NCBI GenBank assembly: GCA_030141605.1
Contig: JAQGDQ010000017.1
Coordinates: 1,274,001 to 1,338,000 of the forward strand
Length of the DNA: 64,000 bases
Direction: 5' to 3'
Source of the DNA: Tubiluchus corallicola
Lineage: Eukaryota; Priapulida; Priapulimorpha; Priapulimorphida; Tubiluchidae
The notes under the pieces were generated by a model. The model was not told where the DNA came from and searched no databases. It worked only from the letters and a program-made list of their open reading frames with translations. Each line of letters opens with the position of its first letter. The first letter of the stretch is position 1. Both the position numbers and the translations under genes were made by a program. Positions 11,746 to 23,800 of the stretch are shown here, one piece after another.

Positions 11746-13325
11746 TATCATCAGGGATAAGCCTGTCTCTGAACCCTTACAGTCTGTTAGCTCTACGGGG
11801 GGCCCTGGCTAAAGGTCAAAGTTCATTTAGCAGAGGTGGTCTTGGGAGATTATTAGAGATTTATCCCTCAGGTTATTGGAGAGTCATTTATGCAGTCAGG
11901 TAATTTATGGTTGACAAAAGTATTAATAAATCCTGCAAGTGACATGGGACATTTTAATTGTTTGGTACCTAATCATCAAAGCTTTTTATCTCAGCTTGCT
12001 AGCTGTACTGCAGTAATGCAAAGACACTTTTGACATCCGTGCTGTGGAAAAATTGTTTCTTATAGGTTTCTTATATGTCGTTTGCTTATTAAGTCGTGGG
12101 AATGTTAAATATATTGTTAAGTATTATTAGCAGTTTGTTGTAAAATTTTTTATGTATTCTGTAAAATTATTGTTGGTTACACATTATTTGTTTTTATCAA
12201 AATATCAAGTGGTCACGTTCTAACTATTAGGTAGCACAATTGTGTTATATACTACCAGGTTTCGTTATGGTAGAGCTAGTCTTGATTCAGATCAATTTTA
12301 AAAAAGTGCCACAGTCAACAGCCACTCTCGCAGTCACATTCACAAACAACTGAATTATGATGCTTCTGTCAGTTTCCCAAATTTAATACTAAATTATGAT
12401 CCATTCCCTTTTTGATTTGGGACAGTGAATATTAATTTTTAGATTGTTTCACGTTTGAACTGAGAAAATAAACTAGTCAAATATGTTTTCTTTTAAATAC
12501 GATTTTACTGGCCTTGTGTTAAATTTCTGAAAAAAAATTAGGCCTACCTGGCCTAGGCACTTATGCATTGCATTATTATGCTGTTATTTAGAATAGATAA
12601 TGAACTGCTTTTTGATGCTAGATTAAACACATGAACTAACTTCAACTAAAGAACTATGAACTGAACTCAAACACATGTCACATTTATAATAAATTGCACA
12701 GATCAAGCTGCAATACTGTAAACCTTATAAACGTATGCAGTTTTTTACAACTTACAAAACAAGAGACCAAAACACATATCTTTGCTAACTTCCATGTTCT
12801 ACAACCAAAATGACAATTTGAAGTTTTCAGATAAATATAATCCATAATTTTTAGCACTGAATTACACCACCAGAATTTTCTCTTCTTCTGCAAAGGAATT
12901 TCAAGATTTAAATTTAGAGAGTTGCACTAGATAGCAATAACACTTCACAAACAAAACTAGATTAATATTCATAGTAAAAATTTCATTAATACTTCACAGT
13001 GATGTAAAAATAGCCTTATCAAATATCACAGTCTTTAAACACTGTTGGGCAGTCACAGTTCAATATCCCATAATGTGCAACATGATCATAGTTCACTATG
13101 TGCAACAAGGTCATAGTCCCCTTATATGCAAATGGTCATAGTTCTGTATTATGAAGCCTGGTAATAGTTCTATAGCTTGCAACATGGCCACAGTTCTATA
13201 AAACTGCAAGCACCAACATGATTCATTGATGTTCAGCAGTCTTTCACCAACTATTTGACTTTTCAATCTTCATTCCATTAAATTCTGGAATCTGCCACAT
13301 TTTGGTATTTTCACAGTTGCACACC
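11746..13325. other. Intergenic DNA without recognised genes
   Basis: A GC-richer patch at 11755-11880 borders the minisatellite; short frames (for example 12684-12893 on the minus strand) show no domain. A degenerate internal repetition of 'CATAGTTC' phrases occurs at 13075-13200. Confidence 0.45.
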
Positions 13326-13331
13326 TTTATT
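13326..13331 (-). terminator. Candidate polyadenylation signal of DPM3
   Basis: AATAAA on the minus strand, 36 bases after the DPM3 stop codon. Confidence 0.55.
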
Positions 13332-13367
13332 GTCTGCACCGCATGCCCATCAATGGCTTAGGCAGAC

Positions 13368-16300
13368 TTAAGAAAACTCATAACCCTTTCTTTTCAAGTC
13401 TTCTCTGGCTTCTTTTATGTGTTGCTCCAGCTCAGCGGCAGCTTCCGGACAGTCGTTAAACGTCACGACTCTGTGCGCTATCACCACTAGCGAATAGGCC
13501 TGAAATGTTTAAGACATGCTTGCATAATGGGAACATCAACGCGGCACAATCATTGAATTTCATGAAAAAAATCAAAGATCATGAGTGGATGATCAGGCAT
13601 CAATCATTCAGACATTATTGAATAACTGCTACCAATACAGTATATGATTACTAATAATCATTGTTAATAGCAAGTATACATGCAAAAGGCAGATGTTTCT
13701 GAAAGTGAGACAGAGCAGAGCTAAGTAAGAGTAAAATTAATATGGGTGGTACAAATTCAAAATTAATTCAGTATTGATACCAAACAGGAAGTGGGAAAAA
13801 AAAGTTGGGATACAGCCTGGATATGAACCTGGGACTTTCAGATTACAAAGCAGTTGCATTCATTAGAACAGTAAGGCATGATAGTGGGTTAAGGAATCTA
13901 CCTTGTAAGCAGAAGGTCCCTCGTTCAAACCCAGACTGTATCCCAACCTTTCGCATTTTTCACCTTGCAAGTTTGCTATCGAAATTTAGTTAATTTGGCA
14001 TAATTTAGTTAATCATACCACCATTTACAACAATCTTGGCATTAAGATTATAATACATGTAACTGGTAAAATATTTCAGTGCTCAATTTTTCTTCAGTGC
14101 TCAGCTGAGCACTACCTAAACTAAGATGTCTTAAAATTTGGCACTGATTTTATTACATTTTATGTTGTCGCTTTTAAGAATACGTTAAGGAAATATAGGT
14201 GTGGCAAATATAAGTGTGCTATGTCCACTAGAAAGATTGAATCAATGATAACTGAATTAGAGACTATTTTTGATGAATTTTCGATGCAGCACTAGCTACC
14301 ACACATAAAATTACATTATAGCATAATTTGTAACCACCCTGGGATGACAGGATGGTTTATAAAACCAGACACAAATGACTGTGTTAAAGTCTCCATTGAT
14401 TATTATCCAGAACAAAAATAACAGTGAATGTGCACTCAAACTCTGGAACTAAATCAATTATAACACTGCAGTGCCATCTATTGTGATTTACATAGATTAC
14501 GATTAATGACTAAACTCTTATCATTACACATCTGTAACTAAGTTACATTACGAACGTAATGGCTCTGCTCTTGGGTATTCTTCATGTTAGATTTGAAACT
14601 TGCACTTTGACTGACGTTTTTGCGCTTATGTTTGACAAAGACCAAGGGGCTAGTTTCACAAAGCCGTCACTAAATTAGCGATGTCATTGCTATGTTTACT
14701 TAACTATTAATAATGACGTCGTTAAGTTAGTGACGGCATTGTGAAACCGGGCCCCAGAGCTAATAGTGTCAGAAATCTTTCACTGGAATAAGGCTGGCCA
14801 CAATTTTTGTCTGTCTGACCTTGTAAGCACAAAAAATGTCTGTAGGGAGTAAACAAAAAAAATTTGAAGTTCTGAGATTCAAATATTTAACATCGTTTTA
14901 ATATCATTACATGGATATTGTATTACATAGACTAAACATTGTGATGCGCACACTGTTAATCCAATGCAAGCATCGCTTGTTCTTTTCAAAAAAGATATTA
15001 ATGCAGACGACTGCTGATGCACAAATCATGGCACATGAAGCAGCTATTTTCAGACTACTGAAAGCGAAGCACTGCTCACTGTGAATGCCAATCTCATTCG
15101 AAATGACATTAGACATATCATTTTTGGCTTCTTTAACAACAAAAATTGTTATAAGATGTTCATTGTTTTCACAAAATGGTTGATTTAACTATCAACTCAC
15201 CCCAAATCCAACAACAAGGTACATGGGAAACTGGAAAGAAATAAAAAAATATTAAGCACTAAGCTACAACTGCTAACAATAGCTCATACTACACACATAA
15301 AATAACTCTTACCTGCTATACTTTTTTATTAACATAGTACTACTGAGAACATATGAATGTCAAATGGTGTTTGCTGTTTTACAATATGCAAATAAGTACA
15401 GTCACTCCCCAACATATGAACAAGATGCGTGTCACAAAGCTGTTCGTATATTGAATTATTCGTAAGTCGTTATTTTGCCATTAGCCATGATGGAGGGGTT
15501 AATTTTCTCACAAAAAATGAAAAACACCGAGAAATGTAACGAAAAGCTAACAACGTGTTACCACTAATGAGCGTGTTACCAAACTGCCGCTCTTGAGCAG
15601 CATGTAGTGCTGCGCGGCGTAGGTTGTACTACACAAAAGGTGCGCAACTCAAAATTCGGAGTTCAGGAAGTATTGCGAACATGATTTTAACTTACGCCAC
15701 AGTCTATTCGTATTTCCAAATGTTCGTAAGTCGAATGTTCGTAAGTCGGATGTTCATAAGTAGGGTGCTGTCTTGTGTTACAGTTAACAAATTTCATAAA
15801 TAATTTAACTTCCCATACAACAAAAATAGCCTTGAAATCTTGGCATTAATTTTTTTTTGTTTAATCTAGATGAAAACGTGATTAATATTACAAAAGCAGA
15901 TTGAAAGCAAAGTGCCATCCGATAAAGATTTTAATTTGCAAATTTTTTGAGCTGCCACTGATCTCCTTGTGCAATTTTTTCTATTTTGAAAGCTAATGGG
16001 GATGAATGCCAGTGTAGAATAATACCACATTTCATTCTATTTAGAAGAGGCACAGCAAAAAAAGGTGTAGAAGCAAAAAACGCGACTTTTCAGCAACAAG
16101 CATTGAAACACTGATGTACCATACGTCTAAAAGTATTTTCCATGAAACTACAACATTGTTTAATGATTATTTGCTTGACATGATTATCAAAAACAGTGAT
16201 AATAAGATTTTGCATTGCCGAAATGTTATTCTTAAGCAAAGACTACTGTAAGAGAGAAAGCTTAAAATAATCACAAGTGATAATACATACGCCTAAAGCA

Positions 16301-16416
16301 ATATAGTAACAAGAGTCTGGTATAGGCACCAGTCCGAGCAAAATTCCTAACCATACACCAAGACATACACCAACTGCAAATAGCCATTCTTCTAACTTTG
16401 TGAAGTGCTGTGCCAT
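13368..16416 (-). CDS. DPM3: Dolichol-phosphate mannosyltransferase subunit 3
   Basis: Small ER membrane protein that tethers and stabilises the catalytic subunit DPM1 in dolichol-phosphate-mannose synthase, which feeds N-glycosylation, GPI anchors and O-mannosylation. Three coding exons: 16291-16416, 15201-15230 (only 30 bp) and 13368-13499, all joined in phase 0 with clean splice sites, giving 95 residues (human about 92). Order: FTKLEEWLFA start, two hydrophobic helices (GVCLGVWLGILLGLV and FPMYLVVGFGAYSLVVI), then the diagnostic HRVVTFNDCPEAAAELEQHI and KEAREDLKRKG cytosolic coiled tail that binds DPM1. The ATG chosen is the first after a likely 5'UTR acceptor (TTGATTACAG|GCACA ATG). The gene diverges from SLC35C1. 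Identification is firm. Confidence 0.95.
13804..13948. mobile_element. Head-to-head pair of tRNA-Thr(TGT)-like SINE heads
   Basis: The right half (plus strand) contains an A-box-like ATAGTGGGTTAAGG, an anticodon-loop-like CTTGTAA and a B-box GTTCAAACCC. The left half carries the same kind of sequence on the minus strand (CTTTGTAAT, then GGTTCATATCC). Outer ends are complementary (GTTGGGATACAG / CTGTATCCCAAC), so the unit can fold on itself. A similar unit is at 37449-37585. It lies in a DPM3 intron. Confidence 0.65.
14646..14755. mobile_element. 110-bp palindromic MITE
   Basis: Ends GGGGCTAGTTTCACAAAGCC and GGCATTGTGAAACCGGGCCCC are near-perfect inverted repeats, and inner parts (GTCACTAA.TTA / TTAAGTTAGTGAC) continue the pairing. 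No transposase. In DPM3 intron 2 (between exons 2 and 3). Confidence 0.75.
15402..15770. mobile_element. Pogo/Tigger-like MITE
   Basis: Left end TA-CAGTCACTCCCCAACATAT plus GAACA; right end, read on the minus strand, CAGCACCCTACTTATGAACA. Repeated TTCGTAAGTCG phrases lie inside both ends. About 370 bp, within DPM3 intron 1. Confidence 0.6.
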
Positions 16417-16605
16417 TGTGCCTGTAATCAAACAGTAATCAAAATCCAACTATTGTATGTATATGAAATCAAATTCATTTACTTTTCTTAACAAACCAAC
16501 ATTAATCACAGGAACAAGGTAATGTTTTATACAGACTTATTATAACTAAAATTTTTATAATTATATAATTTAGCGTCACGCGTTACAACTTAATTGAGCA
16601 TTCTT

Positions 16606-16720
16606 TGTTACAATTCAATTCAATTCAACTTATTGCGCAAATATACAATTAACATTACATGCATGGGCAAGTACAAAATGGAAAAATATATACATGTAGA
16701 ACTACAGAATACTATTAAAC
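16606..16720 (-). mobile_element. LINE 3' tail, antisense
   Basis: On the minus strand the segment reads GTATATTTGCGCAATAAG and ends in repeated TTGAATTGAA, the same type of 3' end as at 47941-48150. Confidence 0.5.
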
Positions 16721-17639
16721 ATATAAAAAAGTGAAGTGCTGCTACTTAGCTATACTAGATATTATGAGATACAGATCGACTAGTACAATTATATTATTAA
16801 TCAAACTGATTGAGATTTTGGTAGCCCAATGATACTTGCTAGTAGTAATTAATATAATTAATCACTACAGATTGCAAAGCTTTATATTAATTACTAAGCT
16901 ATGACTAGGGATATACATTGGCTAGCTCATATTACAGCATCAAAACTAACTGAGAGTTTGCTTTTACGATCACATGCTAGACAAAGACAATAATATTATA
17001 GTTACTAGATTTGTACAAAAGTCAATCACAAAATTTACAACATAATCTATCTTCATATTACATATATATAATGCTCAACTATATTCTAATTACAGTATCT
17101 TTGTATAGCCAGGATTTCCACATTATTGCTTTTGCACTATTATTTGGATTTTAGATAATCCTTCCAGTATACACTCAGTGATAAATTTTCCAAAGGTATT
17201 TAGGTAAATTTTGTTCTCAGAATTGAATAACAAGAGTAGGGAGAAAAATGATATACTGTACAGACTCGGTCTTCATATTTTTCTCTTATTGCTTCATACG
17301 TACGAAATGTAATTCAACTTCTATTGTGTTTTGCTAGTTGCTTTTATTGTTCTTACAAAGTATGCATAATTTTTCATTTTCTGATTGGTTTGTGTATCTG
17401 CCTTTCTCAATTTGTATTTCATGATACTCACCCTGAATTTCGTTATGTTTTATCTATGTTATTTGTTCCTTAAACTTGTAAGATGTGCTTGTGAAAAAAT
17501 AAACTTAAATTTGAAGCTGTTCTGATGATCGCTGCGAGGCTCCAATCAAATCAAATCAAAATTTTCACAAAATAGTTTATTTCACAAAAGCCATAAAAAC
17601 AGAGGAAACTGGGCAACCACGTGCTAATGTTTATACATC

Positions 17640-17878
17640 AGTGGGCAAAGTTACCTGTTCTTCTATTGGTCGACGGTCGAGTATAGTCACGTACAGCACG
17701 AAGCAGAAGATCCAATCAATGATCCTTATCTTTCGTTTCCAACAATGCAACCAAGCCACGTTTATGTGTTTATTAGACGAAAGATTGTTTCGTTCATTTA
17801 TCGATTCGCATTCTTGTGCTTTTTTCATAAATAATAAAAGATCATCCTTATAAGAAAAACTTTCATATTTTTTCATAG
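17640..17878. promoter_or_regulatory. Putative bidirectional promoter of DPM3 (-) and SLC35C1 (+)
   Basis: The interval contains CCAAT boxes in both orientations (TATTGG at 17663-17669; CCAATCAAT near 17711), and a strong minus-strand donor CAG|GTAACT at 17655/17654 that fits a DPM3 5'UTR exon. SLC35C1 starts at 17879. No TATA box is obvious. Transcription start sites are inferred only. Confidence 0.4.
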
Positions 17879-20800
17879 ATGAAATTTGAACATTATAAGA
17901 AAAAAGATAAAATGGAGACCCTACTAGCCAAGTCTATAAAGATAGCGGCAGTCGTGTCATCCTACTGGTAAGTCTATTTCAACCCAAATGCGAAAAAGCA
18001 AAGGCAACTGAGCAGACAGTACAAACATGAAAGTGTAACCAGTGTACTGACTTGGTTGCTCTGAAACATTAGTTAATTTTACTGAATAAATAAATTGTTG
18101 GCTTAAATGATGTTTTTTAGTGGTTTTTATATTATTATGTTATAGCAAATCAGAATTTTCTTTTGGAAATATTTATTGTCCCTATTAGGACCTAGCCCTG
18201 AAAAGAGCTGGTTTGGTAAAACGCAGGTTGTATCCGTTTATTCTCCCGGACACCACTCTGCCATATGAAGTAAAATACATTCCATAGCTTCTCGTTTGTG
18301 CTGTTACCGCCAGATAAACTCATCTAGATGTGATGAGAGTGTGGTGAAAGGATTAATTGTTTTTACCACTGGACTGAGCAGCAAAATAAAAATATTAATA
18401 ACTCATCCACTCAAAAGTTTACACAATTTCCCGTTACCTTTGTTAACCTAAATTAACTATATAATTATTTTAATTTGTATCCAGCCCACCCATGACTAAA
18501 ATTTAACAGGAAAAATTTGCATTTTAACGTTTATGTTTTTTCCATCACCTCTGTCAATGTAAATTTACTTGTTATGCATACGTTCCAGTCCAAACCTTGT
18601 CTAAAACTTAATGTAAACAACCTGTTGTGCCAGACAACGTGCGAAGCTCAAAAAAATCGTCTGGGAGCACCACATTAAAAATTAGGTATGAAGAGTTCAA
18701 AGATACATAAATGCAACGTTTATTAACATGACGACTGTGGAAATTAAAATGTAACTGTGGCGCGCTTAGTTATTAATACTAATGCCAAATAATAATAATA
18801 ATAAAAATTACTTAGTTATTTCACACTGCTTGTGGTAATGTAATTATTTATTCCGGTTAAAATACATTTTATACGATCGAGTGCATCAAAAATTAGGTCA
18901 AATGTCAATTTTTTATTTTTTATAAAAAAACAATTGGTAACTTAATGGACTTTTATATTTTATTTATAGTATAATTTCATAAAGTTATTCTGCCATGTGA
19001 AACTCAGGGGCTGATCAATCATAGTATCGTATGCACAGCGCAGATCGCCATATTGCGTTAAGCGATTGGATCAAAATCGGCGATCACTCGGCGAAAATTG
19101 ATCGGGACCTGAATTGAAAATGAGTGCCCATTGATGTATTTGTGCAAATAAAATTGAATTAAGTGAACATATTTGAAAATGTAAGTTGATTTGTTCCGTT
19201 TGTACAAATCAAAAAAGTGCTAAAGAGTGAAATTCATGAAAAATTAGCTGGTATTCTGGAGAAGCAATGTAAGCTTCCCAAGTATGATCCAAGACTTTCT
19301 CAGCCCCCATTTAATACTCTAGCCTAGATTTTAGAGGTTCTCGAGAAAACTGCAACAATTGGCACATCTCCCGTTTTCACAAAAAACATAGTAAGTCTAT
19401 TTTTCGGAAAAACTGAGTTATAGACATTCTTAGCACCATGCTGCATTTCACCACCAAGTGATTTGCTGATCTGAAGCTTATTAAGTGATAAATTTATTGA
19501 GCAAAAATTTTCAGACAAACCTAGTAAAGTCACAGCAGCAGAGGTTTGGCCGATCAGCGGGCACATTGCAATTATGCAACTAGGAGTTGCTATACAGATG
19601 AACAGCTAGGCAGGCTGCTCAACCCTTTACTGGCATTGGAGTAATATATTTACACTGCTCCTGCACATCTGAAAGGTTAAGCAGTAGTTTGACTGACTGC
19701 TCTGTTTCACTTGAGTATGCACGGACCCTAGTAAGTCCCTCTTTTTGAAAACAGGCAACACGTAGAAAACCCGCATTTGCTGTTCCACTTCAATGTGACT
19801 TTGTAAGTCCATTAATTTAAAAGCTGCTCTTGTTATAAAATAGCAAAGCGCCTTTTACGTGTATTCATTCCATATTTTGAGGTAATCCATTAAACTGCTG
19901 CTTCTTGGCAACTGAAAACAGTTTTGTCCATTTTTCTCAGAACTAGCTGAAGAGAACTTACTCATATTTCCACAAAATAGGTGACAAGTGCTCTATTTTT
20001 AAAAAGTCTTCCTTATAAGGTATTTCAGCAATGTGAAAAACTGTGCCACTCTCTTGTGACTTTATGTGAAGTTTGACATGTTATAGGCAGGATAAACTAT
20101 TAGTATCTTTAATAAAGAAAAAGCAAAGGCTTATAACTGAGCAGACAGTACAAACATGAAAATGTAACCAGTGTACTGACTTGGTTGCTCTGGTACATTA
20201 TAATTTCAGGCCGCAGTTATGTCTTTGTCAAGTTTCATTAGCTCAGGTCTGGTGAAGTAACTTCTTTTGAGGTGCACAGTCTCAACAAAGTGGGCAACTA
20301 TAGAATTATCGCTTCTCTCTGTCTATCTGTCTGTTGCCACTTTTTCTCAGCCACTAAGTAAAGTTTCTCGGCCGTTGAGTAATCTAGGAAGGTTGGCGCA
20401 GCCAGGTTTTAGGACAAGCATGGAACCTATTTATTTTTGTGTTTGTTTTTGTAGATTTCAGTTTTTCACATTTTTTTCAAAATCCACATAATATCAGTAA
20501 TATCCATCAGAAATAAACCATCAGTAATATCCAAACGATAAGCTCGCTGGCCAGTTATCAGGTATATTATGAAGTAATATGTTTATAAGTAAAGTATGAT
20601 AACTGGTTAAAATCAAAGCAGCAATCATGCTGTTTGATGACATTTGCTCAAATTATGTGCATAACTGAAATACACCAGCTGATTACTATTGGCTTCTTCA
20701 GAATCAAAATCTTTTAACAACAGAGCAAGATGCATTAAACAATGAAACTTGAGGGCTGAATAGAAACGACAATCTCGTCAGGGCAATAACTGCAACTGTG

Positions 20801-23800
20801 TCCATCTAATGAGAGCTCTCTGGTTTTGTAATCCACTGAGCACCTTTATGCCAGGTCTCTGCATGTAATTCATAAAGTCTTTGAAGAAGTTAGATATCAC
20901 TCTATCAAAAAATTAACGAAGTAAACTACTGACAATTCAGCTTCAATGGTAATTTAAAATGAAGCTAATAATGATATTTAACAATACTTATATTGCTCTG
21001 TATCATATTAATGAATTATTGCAACTACAGTTTTTTAAGAAGTGTATAGTGAAGTAGACAGCTATGTAAACCTGTGTGAAAATAGTCTATTATTTTGTTA
21101 TAATCACACATTTGTTTTATATTTTGCAGGGTTGTTTCAATATTGTTTGTTTTTCTTAACAAATATTTACTCAGCAACAAAGAGCTTAAGGTATGTGTTC
21201 GTCTCATTAATATTCATTTTTATTCATTTGTTCATTTATTTTTTATATAAATAAATGAAATTTTGATGGATATGCATGAAAGGGCCAATTTCTCCTGCAA
21301 ATAATAGCAGGTCTTTGAGGACCTGGCCCTGTATTATGTAATAACGTTCTTGTTCAAAAAATGTACATCAAAACAACTAGAAACACTGCTAACTAAAATT
21401 TCACTTAGTAAATCGCCTAGATTTCTACCAAGACTTGTAGAATATAATTTACTAACTATGCAGTTGCTTATAAGCGTTAGGACATCAATATCAATTTATT
21501 TCGATTATTCTGATGTCATCTCATTAATGATGTGTCTTGCACCATTGTTTTTTACAATTTTTCTGCAATGCTTTATTGTGATGTCAAATAGAATTTCCGG
21601 TTTAAGCCTATTGTTAATCAAAAAAATTGATTTTCTAATTCCTAATTCTTAATTGATAATTACCAAAATTGAAAGCATTCTTTTTGTCCAATGTTGCATC
21701 TGCCACAAAAAAACTTCTCGGAAATCTGTTTAGTTGTATTTGAGTAATCCTGTTCTCAAAGAAGCTATTCGTGATCAAAACATAACCTCTTTGGTGAAGG
21801 CAATGAAAAATGTGCACTTTTTACTTAAAATTGCAGTTTAAACATATAAGTTGAAAGAAACAGCTCAATGATTTTTGTAGTCTGAATAGTGTCGGGATTT
21901 TTTAGACTTATGTCTTCAGACACAAACAAGCTTCACCTTGTTACAGCATTTGCTTTAACTTCTTTGGGACTGCACCATTCAAAATAGGTCTGATGAGACC
22001 TCTGGCTTTTCTCTACTGTATGAGCACAGACATAATTAAATGATTACAAATTAGGTACTGTTCTATTCAGGAGAATCTCAGATATCCAATCAGTCTATTT
22101 GTTTAAACATTTATAAGTGATTTAATTGGATAAAATTAAGAAAAACACCCCCTTCTCAGGCACTCCCAACTTAGCTATTGAGTAGTTTGGTCTGGTGTAC
22201 ACTTGTGCGATCATACACACTAATTTATCAATCGCTTGCTTGCTACAACTCAAGAGAACCCTCTATGTACAGAATTATCCTTAAAAATAGAGTTGATTTG
22301 AGGACAAAGTGTATCAGAGCGTTGTGTCTGTATAGTTGAAATTTTCTGCATTAACAGATTTCACACAAGTGATGCTGTACATTGTTACAGTGCAGACACT
22401 GCAGTTACTGAAAGCTTTTTTCAATTTGTTGTCTAAAATTGATTTTTAATTTATCTATAGTAAGCAAATGCATTTCATATATAATTTTTCATGAAAGTCT
22501 GTTGTGTGAGGAGTAGAAACCTACAAAAATTATCAAATATAATGTAATCACTGCTTAGTGAGAACAGTTTTCATGAAGCCATGCAAAATGGAGCAAAAAC
22601 TTCCGATCCTGAAGGAGTTAATTACATCCATCTTCCCTTTATCGGCCTTGCTTGGTGTTCACTGTGTAAAAAACGTTAAAATATTTATGTTCATTGTTCA
22701 CGGTGTCATTTTCATAAATATCTTTTTTTATTTTACAGTTGGACAGACCTTTGTTTTTAACCTGGTTTCAGTGTTCCATAGCATTAGGGCTGTGCATAAT
22801 TCTTGGCTATTTTTCAAAATGGCGGCCAAATCTTATAACATTTCCAGAGTTTCATATTGACTTCAAAATAGCTCGACAGGTGAGTATTATGTGTTTAATT
22901 TAATGATGATTTAGGTTAATATGCACCTAGACAGATCACGGTGAATTGGGCGTGTATTTCCTTAAATAACACTGGCATAAAAGTTTTGTATCAGTCTTGG
23001 AAAAAGTGCAAGTATATGGGCACTTTTCTAAACACCAAAGATGATATTAAGAGTAGAAAGCAACAAGCAATACATGCTTTTCTTCAGCACAAGAATCTAT
23101 TAGTTCAGTCAAGCAGGAAATTCAGTCTTAACATAAGACTACAGTTATTTAATGCTTACATTATTCGCATATTTATGTACAACAGCGAAACTTGGGGTTT
23201 AACGGTTACTCAAGAAAAACAGATTGACACATTTCATAGAAGTTGTCTTAGGAAAGTTTTAAAGATAAGATGGCCATACATAATCAAAAACGAAGATTTA
23301 TACACCAGAACGAAAGCAATTCCTTGGAGTTCAAAAGTCAAGATCTGAAGAATAAGATAGCAAAGGTAGCTAGGATATCTTCTATGATTACCAAGTGAGG
23401 AACCAGTAAAAATCGCCTTAAAGGAAGCCTTAAAACCTTGCCATGGTTCATGCGAGTGGGATGGGTTCAATACTCGCACTGGGCGGTATCATGCATAAAC
23501 CTTAGCTGCTTACCTCCTAGAGGGAGGACTTACATACATGCAAAGGTGGCACTAAGACACTTCTGATGATTCAGTGACTCATCTTAGAGTTTTGTTTTTG
23601 ATAATGAGTCAAGCCTCGGTCATGCCATAAATGTCTCTTTGAGTAGGTTCTGCCTTTGAGTGCTTTCCGGCATGCCTTGTGCCAAAAGTTGCTTCATTAT
23701 TATGAGGAGTAATCATGTCAGATTGCAATTTGTAAATGTTGAAAATCTTCCTTTGTAAGATCAATGATGGCTCGTAACTAAAATTAGTGGGGTGCTGCTA

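Noticed and set aside
15402-15770. Short reading frames and 'TTCGTAAGTCG' repeats as a regulatory array
   Set aside because: Inverted ends with a flanking TA and repeat spacing are better explained by a pogo/Tigger-like MITE.
17631-17876. Overlapping short frames on both strands in the DPM3-SLC35C1 interval
   Set aside because: No domain, and the position fits promoter/5'UTR sequence.
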